NCBI RefSeq assembly: GCF_036699995.1
Contig: NZ_CP144906.1
Span: 5,243,501 to 5,307,500, forward strand
DNA length: 64,000 nt
Source: Clostridium beijerinckii
GTDB taxonomy: Bacteria > Bacillota > Clostridia > Clostridiales > Clostridiaceae
Direction of reading: 5' to 3'
This document shows, piece by piece, positions 9,150-18,425 of the stretch. Numbering within the stretch: position 1 is the stretch's first letter; every line of letters begins with the position of its first letter. The position numbers and the translations under genes were made by a program. The notes under the pieces are model-generated. The model was not told the DNA's origin. It ran no database searches and saw only the letters and a program-made list of their open reading frames with translations.

Positions 9150-10502
9150 TTAATCAATTACTTTTCCTTTTTCTTCTCTGACTCTTTCTTTAATACGTTG
9201 CGATAAATACATATATTCTATTATCTTTTTCTTATCATATAAAAGTTTCTTTTCCATTATTGTATCTACTAATATTTCTGCCAATTTATCTGAATCATGC
9301 TTAACTAATCCATTTTTAACTTTTACTAAATCATCACCGACTATTTTTACACCTAGACTATTAATATCTTCTCTATCTAATTTAACAAGATCTGCACCAT
9401 CTTTTTGATATTTTTCTTTTAGTTCCTCTGTTATTTCTCCTGTATTAGCAATTACATAATCAACAATATCTTTCCCACCATATTTGAATAAAACCTTTAA
9501 GTGGTCTGATACTTTAAAACCTGTAGTCTCTCCAGGTTGAGTCATTATATTTGAAATATATATTTTGATAGCACTACTCTTCCTAACTTCTTTTGCAATA
9601 TCTTTAACAAGCAAATTAGAAGTTATACTTGTATATAGGCTACCCGGCCCCATAACTATAGCATCTGCTTCCTTTATGGCTTCTAATGCCTCCGGAAGGG
9701 CTTTTGCATTCTCAGGAACTATTTTCAATTCTTCTATTCTAGATCTTTGTTCAATAGCCTCTTCGGGAATTTGTGATTCACCTTTTACTATGTTACCATT
9801 TTGTAATTTTGCAACCAATTGCATATTATCCAAAGTAACAGGTATAACTTTACCTGTTACAGCTAATACAGAACTCATTTTCTGAACTGCTTCCTCAAAG
9901 TTATCAGATATTCCAGCCATAGCTGCTAAGAATAAATTTCCAAAACTTTGATTCTTTAATCTTCCATCAGCAAATCTATACTGAAGTAGATCCTCCATTA
10001 TTGGCTCTGTATCAGCTAATGCCAAAATACAGTTTCTTATATCTCCCGGAGGTAACATTCCCAAATCTTCTCTTAAATCTCCAGATCCGCCGCCATCATC
10101 TCCAACCGTAACTATTGCAGTTATATTTGATGTATAGTACTTCAACCCTCGAAGCATTGTAGATAAACCGGTTCCTCCACCAATTACAACTATCTTAGGC
10201 CCTTTTACTAATAATCTTTTTTCATATATTAGGCTTTCAATTTTTCTACTATCTAGGGACACTTTGATATAACCTCTATTTACTAATGCAATTATTGATT
10301 TCATCGTTTCAGTAATTGATATATATAAAACAAATATTCCTGTAATATTTAAGAACACATAAAAAACTTGGTAATATAAATTGTAAACCCTATGGTTAAC
10401 TAGTTCTGTAAATCCAAACGATATTAATAATATTCCGAAAATACCGAACGCTAGCCATCGTTTCACTTTAATTCCAGCCTTAAGCCAATCTTTTATCCTC
10501 AT
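9150..10502 (-). CDS. yvcK: gluconeogenesis factor YvcK (CofD-like)
   Basis: A 450-residue YvcK-type protein. Two N-terminal membrane helices (about residues 18-66) precede a CofD-like Rossmann domain. That domain opens with [19 protein letters not shown] and continues with [28 protein letters not shown], which binds UDP-sugars in characterised homologues. YvcK is needed for growth on gluconeogenic carbon sources and for correct PBP1 placement in Bacillus. The N-terminal membrane anchor is an addition relative to the 317-residue Bacillus protein, and many clostridia share it. Its ATG overlaps the rapZ stop by 4 nt (ATGA), indicating translational coupling. Confidence 0.94.
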   Translation of the reverse strand: MRIKDWLKAGIKVKRWLAFGIFGILLISFGFTELVNHRVYNLYYQVFYVFLNITGIFVLYISITETMKSIIALVNRGYIKVSLDSRKIESLIYEKRLLVKGPKIVVIGGGTGLSTMLRGLKYYTSNITAIVTVGDDGGGSGDLREDLGMLPPGDIRNCILALADTEPIMEDLLQYRFADGRLKNQSFGNLFLAAMAGISDNFEEAVQKMSSVLAVTGKVIPVTLDNMQLVAKLQNGNIVKGESQIPEEAIEQRSRIEELKIVPENAKALPEALEAIKEADAIVMGPGSLYTSITSNLLVKDIAKEVRKSSAIKIYISNIMTQPGETTGFKVSDHLKVLFKYGGKDIVDYVIANTGEITEELKEKYQKDGADLVKLDREDINSLGVKIVGDDLVKVKNGLVKHDSDKLAEILVDTIMEKKLLYDKKKIIEYMYLSQRIKERVREEKGKVID

Positions 10503-11383
10503 AGCTTCTTTTCTCCTTTATGAAGATCTTCAGCTACATCTCTATGCTCTATTTTAGAATTATAGTTTTCTTTATTTAATCTTTCATAAACTTCATTTGC
10601 TATTGCAACTGAACGATGTCTTCCACCTGTACATCCTATAGATATAATTAATTGACTCTTTCCTTCTTTTATATAATTAGGTATTAAGTACTTTAGCATA
10701 TCTACTAACTTTTCTATAAAATTCACAGTCTCCTCTTGTTTTAAGACATAATCTTTAACTGGTTCATCATTACCAGAATACTGCTTTAATTCAGGTATAT
10801 AAAATGGATTTGGTATAAATCTAACATCAAAAACCAAATCTGAATCCACTGGTATTCCATATTTAAACCCAAAGCTTAATACAGTAATTGATAATTGCTT
10901 TTCGGGATAAGTATGATCTCCATAATTCTTGTTTATTTTTTCTCTCAAATGCCTTATTTCGTATTTAGATGTATCAATGATAATATCAGCTATATTTTTA
11001 ACTTCTCTTAATTTTTCTCTTTCCTGAGTAATCCCAGTCAAAACTCTTCCATCTGGAGATAATGGATGACTTCTCCTTGTCTCCTTAAATCTCTTAATAA
11101 GCACTTCATCAGTTGCTTCTAGAAATAATATTTCGTATTTAAATTCATTTTTCTTTAAGTAATTTAGGGCTTCAAAAAAATCATCAAAGAAAATTCCGCC
11201 TCTAATATCTATAACTAATGCTACTTTTTCAATATTTCCGCCACTTTGCGTGCATACTTCTGCAAACTTAGAGATTAACTTTGGTGGAAGGTTATCAACA
11301 CAAAAATATCCCAAATCCTCCAATGTTCTTGTTGCTTGTGTCTTTCCTGCTCCTGATAATCCTGTAACAATAACAAATCTCAT
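10499..11383 (-). CDS. rapZ: RNase adapter protein RapZ / nucleotide-binding YvcJ
   Basis: A 294-residue P-loop protein. Walker A reads [14 protein letters not shown] at residues 5-18 after the start MRFVIVTG. The C-terminal domain carries the signature [19 protein letters not shown]. In E. coli RapZ senses glucosamine-6-phosphate and guides RNase E; in Bacillus YvcJ is a nucleotidase-like protein tied to competence. I chose ATG 11381-11383 with GGGAG upstream; a 13-codon in-frame extension lacks a ribosome site. It overlaps yvcK by 4 nt and likely heads the rapZ-yvcK-whiA-dabb operon. Confidence 0.95.
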   Translation of the reverse strand: MRFVIVTGLSGAGKTQATRTLEDLGYFCVDNLPPKLISKFAEVCTQSGGNIEKVALVIDIRGGIFFDDFFEALNYLKKNEFKYEILFLEATDEVLIKRFKETRRSHPLSPDGRVLTGITQEREKLREVKNIADIIIDTSKYEIRHLREKINKNYGDHTYPEKQLSITVLSFGFKYGIPVDSDLVFDVRFIPNPFYIPELKQYSGNDEPVKDYVLKQEETVNFIEKLVDMLKYLIPNYIKEGKSQLIISIGCTGGRHRSVAIANEVYERLNKENYNSKIEHRDVAEDLHKGEKKL

Positions 11384-11482
11384 ACTACACACTCCCTTTT
11401 GCCAAAGACGTTTTCTAGGCACAACTATTACTTCTAATTTATCTTAACATCAAAATTATATCATACTATTATAATTAAATCA

Positions 11483-11514
11483 TAAAAAACCCAAAAGTCT
11501 CTAAACTCTTGAGT
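11483..11514 (-). terminator. murB terminator
   Basis: On the minus strand ACTCAAGAGT, a 6-nt loop and ACTTTTGGGT are followed by TTTTT. The 10-bp stem contains two G-U wobbles that exist only in the minus-strand RNA, which supports the orientation. It separates murB from the rapZ operon. Confidence 0.8.
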
Positions 11515-11609
11515 TTTATATAATTTAGTGTTTATTTTATAGATATATTTAACATCTTCAACTTCTATTTTTATTCATAGTTTCAAAACTAATGTAGTCA
11601 CTAAAATGC

Positions 11610-12524
11610 TTAATCTTCACCCCAAATTCTAACTTCAGGATATAAATCTACTCCAAATTGTTTTTTCACTTCATCTCTAACATGACATATTACATCTAAT
11701 ACATCCTTAGCTGTTCCGTTCTTATAATTAATAACAAATCCAGCATGCTTCTCTGAAACACACGCTCCACCGATAGCAAATCCCTTTAATCCTGCATCCT
11801 CAATTAATTTTCCTGCGAAATAGCCCTCTGGTCTTTTAAATGTACTACCTGCTGAAGGATACTCTAACGGCTGTCTTTCTTCTCTCCTTTTAGTTAATTC
11901 ATCAACTCTAGCTTGAATTTTTTCTTTATCACCATTAACTAAATTAAAAGTTGCGCGTAATACTATATATCCCTTTTGCATAACTACAGACTGTCTATAT
12001 CCTAAATTCAACTCTGACTTATGAATTATTCTAATTTCTTGATTGTCATCAAGTACTTCTGCACTTTCAATAACAAATGAAATTTCTCCGTCATAAGCTC
12101 CTGCATTCATAAATACAGCTCCACCTACGCTACCCGGAATACCACAAGCAAATTGAAATCCTGCTAGTGATCCTTCTGTAGCTGCCTTCGAAACATCTTT
12201 AAGTAATGCTCCACATTCTGCAATAATCTTGTTACCTATACATTCTATTTTATTGAGCTCGCATAACTTTATAACAACACCTCTAATACCACCATCTTTA
12301 ACTAAGATATTAGACCCATTTCCTATTACATAAAATGGTATATTATTTTCTTTACAAATAGTGATAGTTTCTTTTACCTGTTGTATACTGTTTGGAGTTA
12401 GAAGTATGTCTACTGGTCCTCCAACTTTAAAGTATATATGTTCACTCATTTTCGCATCTAATTGAATTTGTGACTCTTCGTATAATTTGCTGAACAAATT
12501 CTTATATTCTCCATAGTGCTTCAT
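11610..12524 (-). CDS. murB: UDP-N-acetylenolpyruvoylglucosamine reductase
   Basis: A 304-residue MurB, the FAD enzyme that reduces UDP-GlcNAc-enolpyruvate to UDP-MurNAc in peptidoglycan precursor synthesis. Family motifs are [26 protein letters not shown] (FAD binding), [20 protein letters not shown], and [20 protein letters not shown] with the proton-donor serine. The C-terminal segment is EKHAGFVIN. It is the type II form without the extra lobe. ATG 12522-12524 has AGGAG 7 nt upstream; a TTG five codons earlier overlaps that ribosome site. It is separated from uvrC by a 237-bp gap. Confidence 0.96.
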   Translation of the reverse strand: MKHYGEYKNLFSKLYEESQIQLDAKMSEHIYFKVGGPVDILLTPNSIQQVKETITICKENNIPFYVIGNGSNILVKDGGIRGVVIKLCELNKIECIGNKIIAECGALLKDVSKAATEGSLAGFQFACGIPGSVGGAVFMNAGAYDGEISFVIESAEVLDDNQEIRIIHKSELNLGYRQSVVMQKGYIVLRATFNLVNGDKEKIQARVDELTKRREERQPLEYPSAGSTFKRPEGYFAGKLIEDAGLKGFAIGGACVSEKHAGFVINYKNGTAKDVLDVICHVRDEVKKQFGVDLYPEVRIWGED

Positions 12525-12727
12525 GCCAAAACTCCTCAAACATTTATATTAATCTGCTTTTTGTTTACATGATATAGAATAATTTAAATATTAATCTAAG
12601 ACAAGTAAATTTTTATTCCGTACTATTATAGCATAATTTATTTATTTTGTTCATGTTTTTAATATATATTCAAAAAATAACATAATGTATTTTAATTATA
12701 CAGCATTGGTACAATAATCTAAGGCTA

Positions 12728-12757
12728 AAAATTAGGTTGAGATACCCCAACCTAATT
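12728..12757 (-). terminator. uvrC terminator
   Basis: AAATTAGGTTG (12728-12738) pairs with CAACCTAATTT (12747-12757) as an 11-bp perfect stem with an 8-nt loop, immediately after the uvrC stop. The U-tract on the minus strand is short (TTTTTAG). Confidence 0.75.
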
Positions 12758-12761
12758 TCTC

Positions 12762-14627
12762 TTATTTTGTATTTTTGAAATACTCTAATATACTATTAGC
12801 TGCTTTCGTATCAATTGATTCTGCCTCAAGAAGTTCGTCTAATGTAGCTTTTTTAATATTATCGATACTTCCAAACTTCATTAAAAGAGACATTCTTCTC
12901 TTCTGTCCAATATTAGGTATATCATCTAATATTGAATGTAGTGTTCTCTTATCCCTTAAGCTTCTGTGGTAAGTTATCGCGAATCTATGAACTTCATCCT
13001 GAATTCTTCTTATCATTTGCATCAAATTAGAATTTCTATTTATTATTAATTCATTATTATTATAAATAATCCCTCTAGTTGCGTGATAATCATCTTTAAC
13101 CAACCCACATACAGGTATATCTATTCCTAATTTATCTAATACTTCAAGAGCTATATTTACCTGACCTTTTCCACCATCCATCATAATCAAATCTGGAAAA
13201 TTTGAAAACTTTCCACTAGAAAATTTAATTTCTTTATTTTGAATCTCTTTAATCTCTTTTAATCCATGAGTGAATCTTCGTTCTAAGATTTCTCTCATAC
13301 TATCATAATCATTAGCACTTTTTACAGTTTTTATACGAAATCTTCTATAATCACTATTCTTAGCTTTACCATTCTCAAATACAATCATTGACCCAACAGA
13401 ATCTACCCCTTGTATGTTGGATATATCGTAAGCTTCAATTCTAAGCGGTATAGTATCAAGTTCTAATAATTCTTGAATTTCCTTTAACGAAATCATATTT
13501 ATCTCTTTATCTCTCAAAATCTTGTCCTTAAATTGATCTAAAGTGACTTTCGCATTATTTTTAACTAGCTCCAACATCTCTTTTTTCTCGCCTTTTATTG
13601 GCACCTTGACGAAGACCCTTGAGCCACGCTTTATGCTTAAAAATTCTTCCAACGCTTCAATTTCATCACTTTCCGGAATGTATATATTCTTTGGAACTTT
13701 TGGTGTTCCTCCATAAAATGAAATTATAAATTGCGAAATTATTGTTGTATCTTCCTCATGGGAACTATTTTCAATCATAAAATGTTCTCTTCCAGTTATT
13801 TTTCCATCCCTTAAAAAGAATACTTGAATACAGCAATCTTTCTCATCTTTATAGATATTAATAAAGTCTTCATCATTCTCTTGAGATTTAAACACCTTTT
13901 GTTTCTCTGCTATATTTTCTATAGCAATTATTTTATCTCTTAAGGATGCAGCTTTCTCAAATTCTAAATTTCCTGATGCACCTTGCATTTCTTCTTTTAA
14001 CTTATTTAAAAGGCTCCTATCTTTCCCACTTAAAACTTCCATTATTTCATCTATCATTTTTTTGTATTCAATTTTAGAAATACGCCCTTCACAGGGTGCA
14101 TTACATTTTTTTATATGATAGTTCAAGCATGCTCTTGTCGGCTTTTCGCCTTCTATAATAGATTTTTTACAAGTTCTTAATGGAAAAATTCTTCTAATCA
14201 AATTTATTGTTTCGTGTACGTCTCCTGCATTCGGATACGGCCCAAAATATTTATTTCCATCCTTCGCATAATTTCTTGTTATAAAAACTCTAGGAAAATC
14301 TTCATTAGTAGTCACTTTTATGAATGGATAAAATTTATCATCTTTTAGTGAAATATTATATTTAGGGCTATACTTTTTTATTAGATTGCATTCTAATATT
14401 AAAGCTTCCATTTCAGAATCTGTAACTATGTATTCAAACTCAGCAATATTTTTAACCATTGCCTTTACTTTTTCCGAATGATTTTTAGAATTTTGAAAGT
14501 ATTGGCGCACTCTATTTTTCAATATTTTTGCTTTTCCCACATAGATAATCTCTCCAAGTGAGTTTTTCATTAAATAAACCCCTGGTTCATTTGGTAGAAT
14601 TTTTAATTGGGCTTTAAAATCAAACAT
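12762..14627 (-). CDS. uvrC: excinuclease ABC subunit C
   Basis: A 621-residue UvrC, the dual-incision nuclease of nucleotide excision repair. An N-terminal GIY-YIG domain (GVYLMKNSLGEIIYVGKAK) makes the 3' cut, and a short cysteine-rich stretch follows. Next come a UVR motif for UvrB contact (about residue 205) and an RNase H-like domain with DISNIQGVDSVGSMIVFENG and DLIMMDGGKGQV for the 5' cut. Tandem helix-hairpin-helix motifs end the protein (LDDIPNIGQKRRMSLLMKFG). Length is close to the family norm. uvrA and uvrB are about 5 kb upstream on the same strand but in a separate unit. Confidence 0.97.
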   Translation of the reverse strand: MFDFKAQLKILPNEPGVYLMKNSLGEIIYVGKAKILKNRVRQYFQNSKNHSEKVKAMVKNIAEFEYIVTDSEMEALILECNLIKKYSPKYNISLKDDKFYPFIKVTTNEDFPRVFITRNYAKDGNKYFGPYPNAGDVHETINLIRRIFPLRTCKKSIIEGEKPTRACLNYHIKKCNAPCEGRISKIEYKKMIDEIMEVLSGKDRSLLNKLKEEMQGASGNLEFEKAASLRDKIIAIENIAEKQKVFKSQENDEDFINIYKDEKDCCIQVFFLRDGKITGREHFMIENSSHEEDTTIISQFIISFYGGTPKVPKNIYIPESDEIEALEEFLSIKRGSRVFVKVPIKGEKKEMLELVKNNAKVTLDQFKDKILRDKEINMISLKEIQELLELDTIPLRIEAYDISNIQGVDSVGSMIVFENGKAKNSDYRRFRIKTVKSANDYDSMREILERRFTHGLKEIKEIQNKEIKFSSGKFSNFPDLIMMDGGKGQVNIALEVLDKLGIDIPVCGLVKDDYHATRGIIYNNNELIINRNSNLMQMIRRIQDEVHRFAITYHRSLRDKRTLHSILDDIPNIGQKRRMSLLMKFGSIDNIKKATLDELLEAESIDTKAANSILEYFKNTK

Positions 14628-14658
14628 TCCAACACTCCTTCCTATAAATTCAAATATA

Positions 14659-14751
14659 AAAAAGTGAAGAGTTTAAGGAAAATCCTTTTATTATTTCAAA
14701 TTCAGTAATTTTAAGAAATTTCAACGGTTCTCCAATAACTATTCACTTTTT
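14659..14751 (-). terminator. long-loop inverted repeat after the PBP gene
   Basis: AAAAAGTGAA (14659-14668) is the exact complement of TTCACTTTTT (14742-14751), with 73 bases between. Inside it is a second AAGGA-AAAT-TCCTT-like hairpin followed on the minus strand by further T-rich sequence. It lies between the PBP stop (14769) and uvrC and probably terminates the wall-synthesis transcript. The long loop is unusual for a simple terminator. Confidence 0.5.
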
Positions 14752-14768
14752 ATCTACCATATTTAATT

Positions 14769-16238
14769 TTAATTTCCAATAACTGCTTGCCTAATTAATT
14801 TTCCTGCTATCGGTGCCGCTGCACTCGCTCCGTATCCTCCATTTTCAACTATTACAGCGACTGCAATCTTAGGATTACTTGCTGGTGCAAGACCAATAAA
14901 CCATGAATGAGGTTTAGCGCTTTCTCCATTAGCAAGATTATAATCAGCTGTACCAGTCTTACCTGCTGCATCAGTTCCTTGGAAGTAACTCCAAGTAGAG
15001 TCGATTCTTGAATCAACTAAATTTTTCATATAGTCTTTTATAATTGCAGCATTAGCTGAACTTATGACTTGTTTATTCACTTTGGGTTCAACTGTCTTAA
15101 CTACATTACCATCCTTATCCACTACTTGACTAACTAGTCTTGGTTCCATCATCTTACCATCATCAGCCACTGTACTTGCAACCAAAGCCATCTCCATAGG
15201 CGTAGCTAAAATACTACTTTGGCCAATTCCAGATTGAGCTATGCTACCAATTTCAGCTTTAGATAACTTTGGAAATTGACTCTGATCTATTTTAAATCCA
15301 TCAGATTCTACTGTATTATTAAAACCAAACTTCTCTGCAGTAGCTTTTAGCTTATCATTTCCTAATTCCATTGCCAATGTACCAAATACAAAGTTACTTG
15401 ATAATCTATACGCATCTTTTAAATCTATTTCGCCATTAACTTCTCCATTATCATTACTTAATGATTGTTTATCATTAAATACTATTTTACCTGTATCATT
15501 AAAAGTTCTATTTGTAATTCCAGGCATATTTTCTAATGCGCTACTAAGAGTTACTGTTTTAAATGTTGATCCTGGCGGATATTTTCCTGATACTGCCCTA
15601 TTTATAAACGGGCTATCTTCATTAGAAGCTTTCATTGAGCCTTCCAAATCATTTGGATTATATGTTGGCTTAGAAACCATAGCTAATACTTCTCCTGTTT
15701 TTGGATTTAAGGCTACCACCGCACCCTTATTACTTCCAAGTGCATCGTATGCTATTTTTTGAAGTGTTGGATCTAATGTAGTTATAACACCATTCCCAAC
15801 TTTAACCTCATCTTCTTTTCTATTCTTAAACATTGATTTTAACTTATCCATACTAAAATCTTTAGTTAGATTTAAAATATTGTTAGTAAGTTTGTTGTAT
15901 GTGGTTAACTCACTATCATAGTTTGCCTCTAATCCTGTCAATCCATATCTTGGATCTACATATCCTAGAGCGTGAACATATAAATCTCCGTTAACATAAG
16001 TTCTTTTTTGTGTTAAAGCATCTACCCTTGCACTTGTTGTAAGCGGATTTTTATTTCTATCATATATGGTTCCCCTCAAAACTTCATTTCTTCTTGCCCA
16101 AAGCCTTTGATTACCTTCACTTTCAGCTATAGTAGGCGCCGAAAAAACTTGAAAATATGCAATATACGAGATAAGAGCTACAAAGCAAAACAAAAAAACT
16201 ACCATTACCTGTTTTATACTATTAGAAACATTTTTCAA
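14769..16238 (-). CDS. class B penicillin-binding protein (PbpA/FtsI-like transpeptidase)
   Basis: A 489-residue peptidoglycan DD-transpeptidase with one N-terminal membrane helix (about residues 10-33). A short pedestal region (RGTIYDRNKNPL) precedes the transpeptidase domain. That domain has STFK at 224-227 with the acylated serine, SSN at 280-282 and KTGT at 427-430. It lacks the long N-terminal module and PASTA repeats of sporulation or division PBPs, and resembles actinobacterial PbpA. TTG 16236-16238 is the likely start, with GGAGGAGGG 7 nt upstream. It begins 3 bp after the FtsW/RodA gene stop, a standard polymerase-transpeptidase pairing. Confidence 0.93.
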   Translation of the reverse strand: MKNVSNSIKQVMVVFLFCFVALISYIAYFQVFSAPTIAESEGNQRLWARRNEVLRGTIYDRNKNPLTTSARVDALTQKRTYVNGDLYVHALGYVDPRYGLTGLEANYDSELTTYNKLTNNILNLTKDFSMDKLKSMFKNRKEDEVKVGNGVITTLDPTLQKIAYDALGSNKGAVVALNPKTGEVLAMVSKPTYNPNDLEGSMKASNEDSPFINRAVSGKYPPGSTFKTVTLSSALENMPGITNRTFNDTGKIVFNDKQSLSNDNGEVNGEIDLKDAYRLSSNFVFGTLAMELGNDKLKATAEKFGFNNTVESDGFKIDQSQFPKLSKAEIGSIAQSGIGQSSILATPMEMALVASTVADDGKMMEPRLVSQVVDKDGNVVKTVEPKVNKQVISSANAAIIKDYMKNLVDSRIDSTWSYFQGTDAAGKTGTADYNLANGESAKPHSWFIGLAPASNPKIAVAVIVENGGYGASAAAPIAGKLIRQAVIGN

Positions 16239-16241
16239 TTT

Positions 16242-17462
16242 TTAGCCCTCCTCCGATATCTTTTGAAGTATTGCTAGTGCAAAAAACATAGTTATTATTG
16301 AGGAACCTCCAGCACTGATAAGAGGCAATGTAATCCCTGTCAAAGGTATTACCGCAAACACTCCTCCTATTATAACTAGAACCTGACATGCTATCATAGC
16401 ACTAAGGCCTATGGCATTAAGTTGTGAAAATCTATCTTTGATTCTAAACGAAGCTCTCATTCCCCTATAGAAAAACAAGAAATATATTATCATGATTCCA
16501 AGCCCAAATACCATTCCCAATTCCTCACAAATTACTGCAAAAATTAAGTCTGAGGTATTTACTGGCATAAATCCTGGGTAGCCTTGACCAAGTCCACTTC
16601 CAAACATTCCTCCAGAAGAAATCGAATATAATCCTTGAACTATCTGATATCCCGTGGTATCTTTATACTTCCACGGATCCCTCCATATTAATACTCTTTG
16701 CTGTACGTGCGGAAACAACTTATATGCTAAGATAGATCCCAACGCAAATAATACAAACGTTATTACTACATACTTTTTCTTTCCAGTTGCAACATACAAC
16801 ATTGTTAATGAAATACCAAAAAATATTAATGCAGATCCCAAATCCTTTTGCCCGACCAAGCATCCTAATGAGTATAAAACAACCAGTGCAGGTTGCCAAA
16901 GCTGTTTAAAATCTTCTATTATATTATTTTTGTCTTCATAATCATGTAAAGCTGCCGCTAAGTATATAGCAAATGTTATCTTACCAAATTCCGATGGTTG
17001 AATGCTAAATCCACCAATTCTAATCCAGTTAGTTGCACCATAAACCTCTTGATGCGCGAACAATGCTAAAGGCATTATAATCAAAGTTGCTATCAGATAT
17101 ACCTTCTTGTACTTAACAAAATCTCTTATATCTGGAATTATCACTACTAGAGCAATAAATATTACTATTCCAGCTGCAAAATACATTAACTGTTTAATAG
17201 CAATGTCAGTATCCAATCTATATAGTACAGCTATACCTATTACTGACAATATACATGCAAATGTAATCAAAAACTTATCCCCATGGGGATAAAACTTACG
17301 TATTAATATTTGGGTAGCAGTTATTAAGCCACATACTATCAACCCCATATATATAGCGCCTTTATCCATGTCATCTTTCAATATTGCTAAATTTGTAAAA
17401 AGCGCTATACATAACAAATAAGTTAACAGTAATAGCTTTATTTCATCTCTTTTTATCTTCAA
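16242..17462 (-). CDS. FtsW/RodA/SpoVE-family peptidoglycan polymerase
   Basis: A 406-residue SEDS glycosyltransferase with about ten membrane helices. Motifs include NWIRIGGFSIQPSEFGKITF, LGQKDLGSALIFFGI with the catalytic-type aspartate, and the C-terminal signature ITGITLPLISAGGSS (here IPLTGITLPLISAGGSS). It polymerises lipid II with a cognate class B PBP, and that gene follows directly. The start is TTG 17460-17462 with GGGGTG upstream; an ATG just before it is out of frame and runs into a stop. Whether it serves elongation or division cannot be told from sequence alone. Confidence 0.93.
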   Translation of the reverse strand: MKIKRDEIKLLLLTYLLCIALFTNLAILKDDMDKGAIYMGLIVCGLITATQILIRKFYPHGDKFLITFACILSVIGIAVLYRLDTDIAIKQLMYFAAGIVIFIALVVIIPDIRDFVKYKKVYLIATLIIMPLALFAHQEVYGATNWIRIGGFSIQPSEFGKITFAIYLAAALHDYEDKNNIIEDFKQLWQPALVVLYSLGCLVGQKDLGSALIFFGISLTMLYVATGKKKYVVITFVLFALGSILAYKLFPHVQQRVLIWRDPWKYKDTTGYQIVQGLYSISSGGMFGSGLGQGYPGFMPVNTSDLIFAVICEELGMVFGLGIMIIYFLFFYRGMRASFRIKDRFSQLNAIGLSAMIACQVLVIIGGVFAVIPLTGITLPLISAGGSSIITMFFALAILQKISEEG

Positions 17463-17522
17463 TCCATATCACCCCACCGTGCTATTCCTTTGATATTTAG
17501 ATTTCTAAAATACTTTTGTAAA

Positions 17523-17564
17523 GCCCAGCGGAAAATATAGCTTTACAATACTTTCCCGCTGAGC
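17523..17564 (-). promoter_or_regulatory. stem-loop between FHA gene and ftsW/rodA gene
   Basis: GCTCAGCGGGAAA and a GCCCAGCGGAAAA-type partner form a 12-13 bp hairpin with a loop of about 17 nt. Two positions that mismatch in plus-strand RNA become G-U pairs in minus-strand RNA, so it probably acts in the minus transcript. The following minus-strand U-tract is short (TTT), so it may be a weak terminator, an attenuator or a processing site. Confidence 0.55.
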
Positions 17565-17614
17565 CTAATTTTTTTAATAAAAAATGCTTTTAATATTCTC
17601 TTTATTAAAATATC

Positions 17615-18058
17615 TTAAATTAAAATCTTAAAAATTGCTGTACCAATTCTTATCTCATCTTTATTAGACAATTTTGCTTTGCCACTTATCTTATTCTTGT
17701 TTAAGTAGGTACCATTTGTACTATTTAAATCTTCTATAAATAATGCACTATTCCTTATGATAATTCTTGCATGACTTCCAGAAACATGTTGATCACATAA
17801 TACAATAGAATTATCATCTTTTCTTCCTATTGTCAAATCCGATCTAATAGGAATAATAGATCCATCTTTTAAATCTTTGCTACTTCCAGAATTTATAATT
17901 TCTAAGCCATAACTTCCTTTTGCTGCAGTAGGCCTTCTTTTCTTCCCTCCGTTTTTAACATCCCTATACATTATCTTTAGCGCATAGTATATTATTACAT
18001 ACAGTATAATAATAAAAACAATTCCAAAAAAACCAGCAATTATTCTCGAAAAACTCAT
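17615..18058 (-). CDS. membrane-anchored FHA domain protein
   Basis: A 147-residue protein with one N-terminal membrane helix (about residues 5-28) and a basic linker (GGKKRRPTA). A C-terminal FHA domain reads LTIGRKDDNSIVLCDQHVSGSHARI and LNSTNGTYLNKNKI. The conserved R, SxxH and NG residues needed to bind phosphothreonine are present. Its place just upstream of the SEDS polymerase and PBP mirrors the actinobacterial FhaB-rodA-pbpA cluster, where Ser/Thr kinases control wall synthesis. No kinase or phosphatase gene lies in the window, so the partner is unknown. GAGGTG precedes the ATG. Confidence 0.9.
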   Translation of the reverse strand: MSFSRIIAGFFGIVFIIILYVIIYYALKIMYRDVKNGGKKRRPTAAKGSYGLEIINSGSSKDLKDGSIIPIRSDLTIGRKDDNSIVLCDQHVSGSHARIIIRNSALFIEDLNSTNGTYLNKNKISGKAKLSNKDEIRIGTAIFKILI

Positions 18059-18425
18059 ATTTTCACCTCAATATTCATTCCTGTATCCATTGTATATGTA
18101 AAATAACTTTCAGAAGCTTATAAGCTGTAATTTACATTTACCTCATTAATGATTATACAATAAAAAAGTAAGTATGACATGCAAAAGTGCCACTTAATTA
18201 ATATATATTATTATATCATCTAGATTATTTTAATATCTACTTATCATATTCTGTCCTATAATGCCCCAATTGTCAATTTTCAATATAATTTCTTCATAAA
18301 AACTTTATTATTTTTAATTTTATGTTATATATATATTGCCAATTAGGCATTATAACTACCAAATTATAGGTTTTAATATTATATAGTTCTAAATATGAGT
18401 ACTCATTCCTTAATATTCATAAGTT
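18059..18425. other. intergenic region with a 98-bp inverted repeat
   Basis: This 367-bp gap between uvrA and the FHA gene holds no open frame I can support. It contains the TATAATGCC/GGCATTATA inverted repeat at 18257-18354, which is listed separately. Confidence 0.5.
18257..18354. repeat. inverted repeat with 16-bp arms
   Basis: TATAATGCCCCAATTG (18257-18272) and CCAATTAGGCATTATA (18339-18354) are near-perfect inverted copies flanking 66 bp of very AT-rich DNA. It lies downstream of uvrA. It could be a large hairpin in the uvrA 3' region or a remnant of a miniature element; I see no target-site duplication. Confidence 0.5.
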
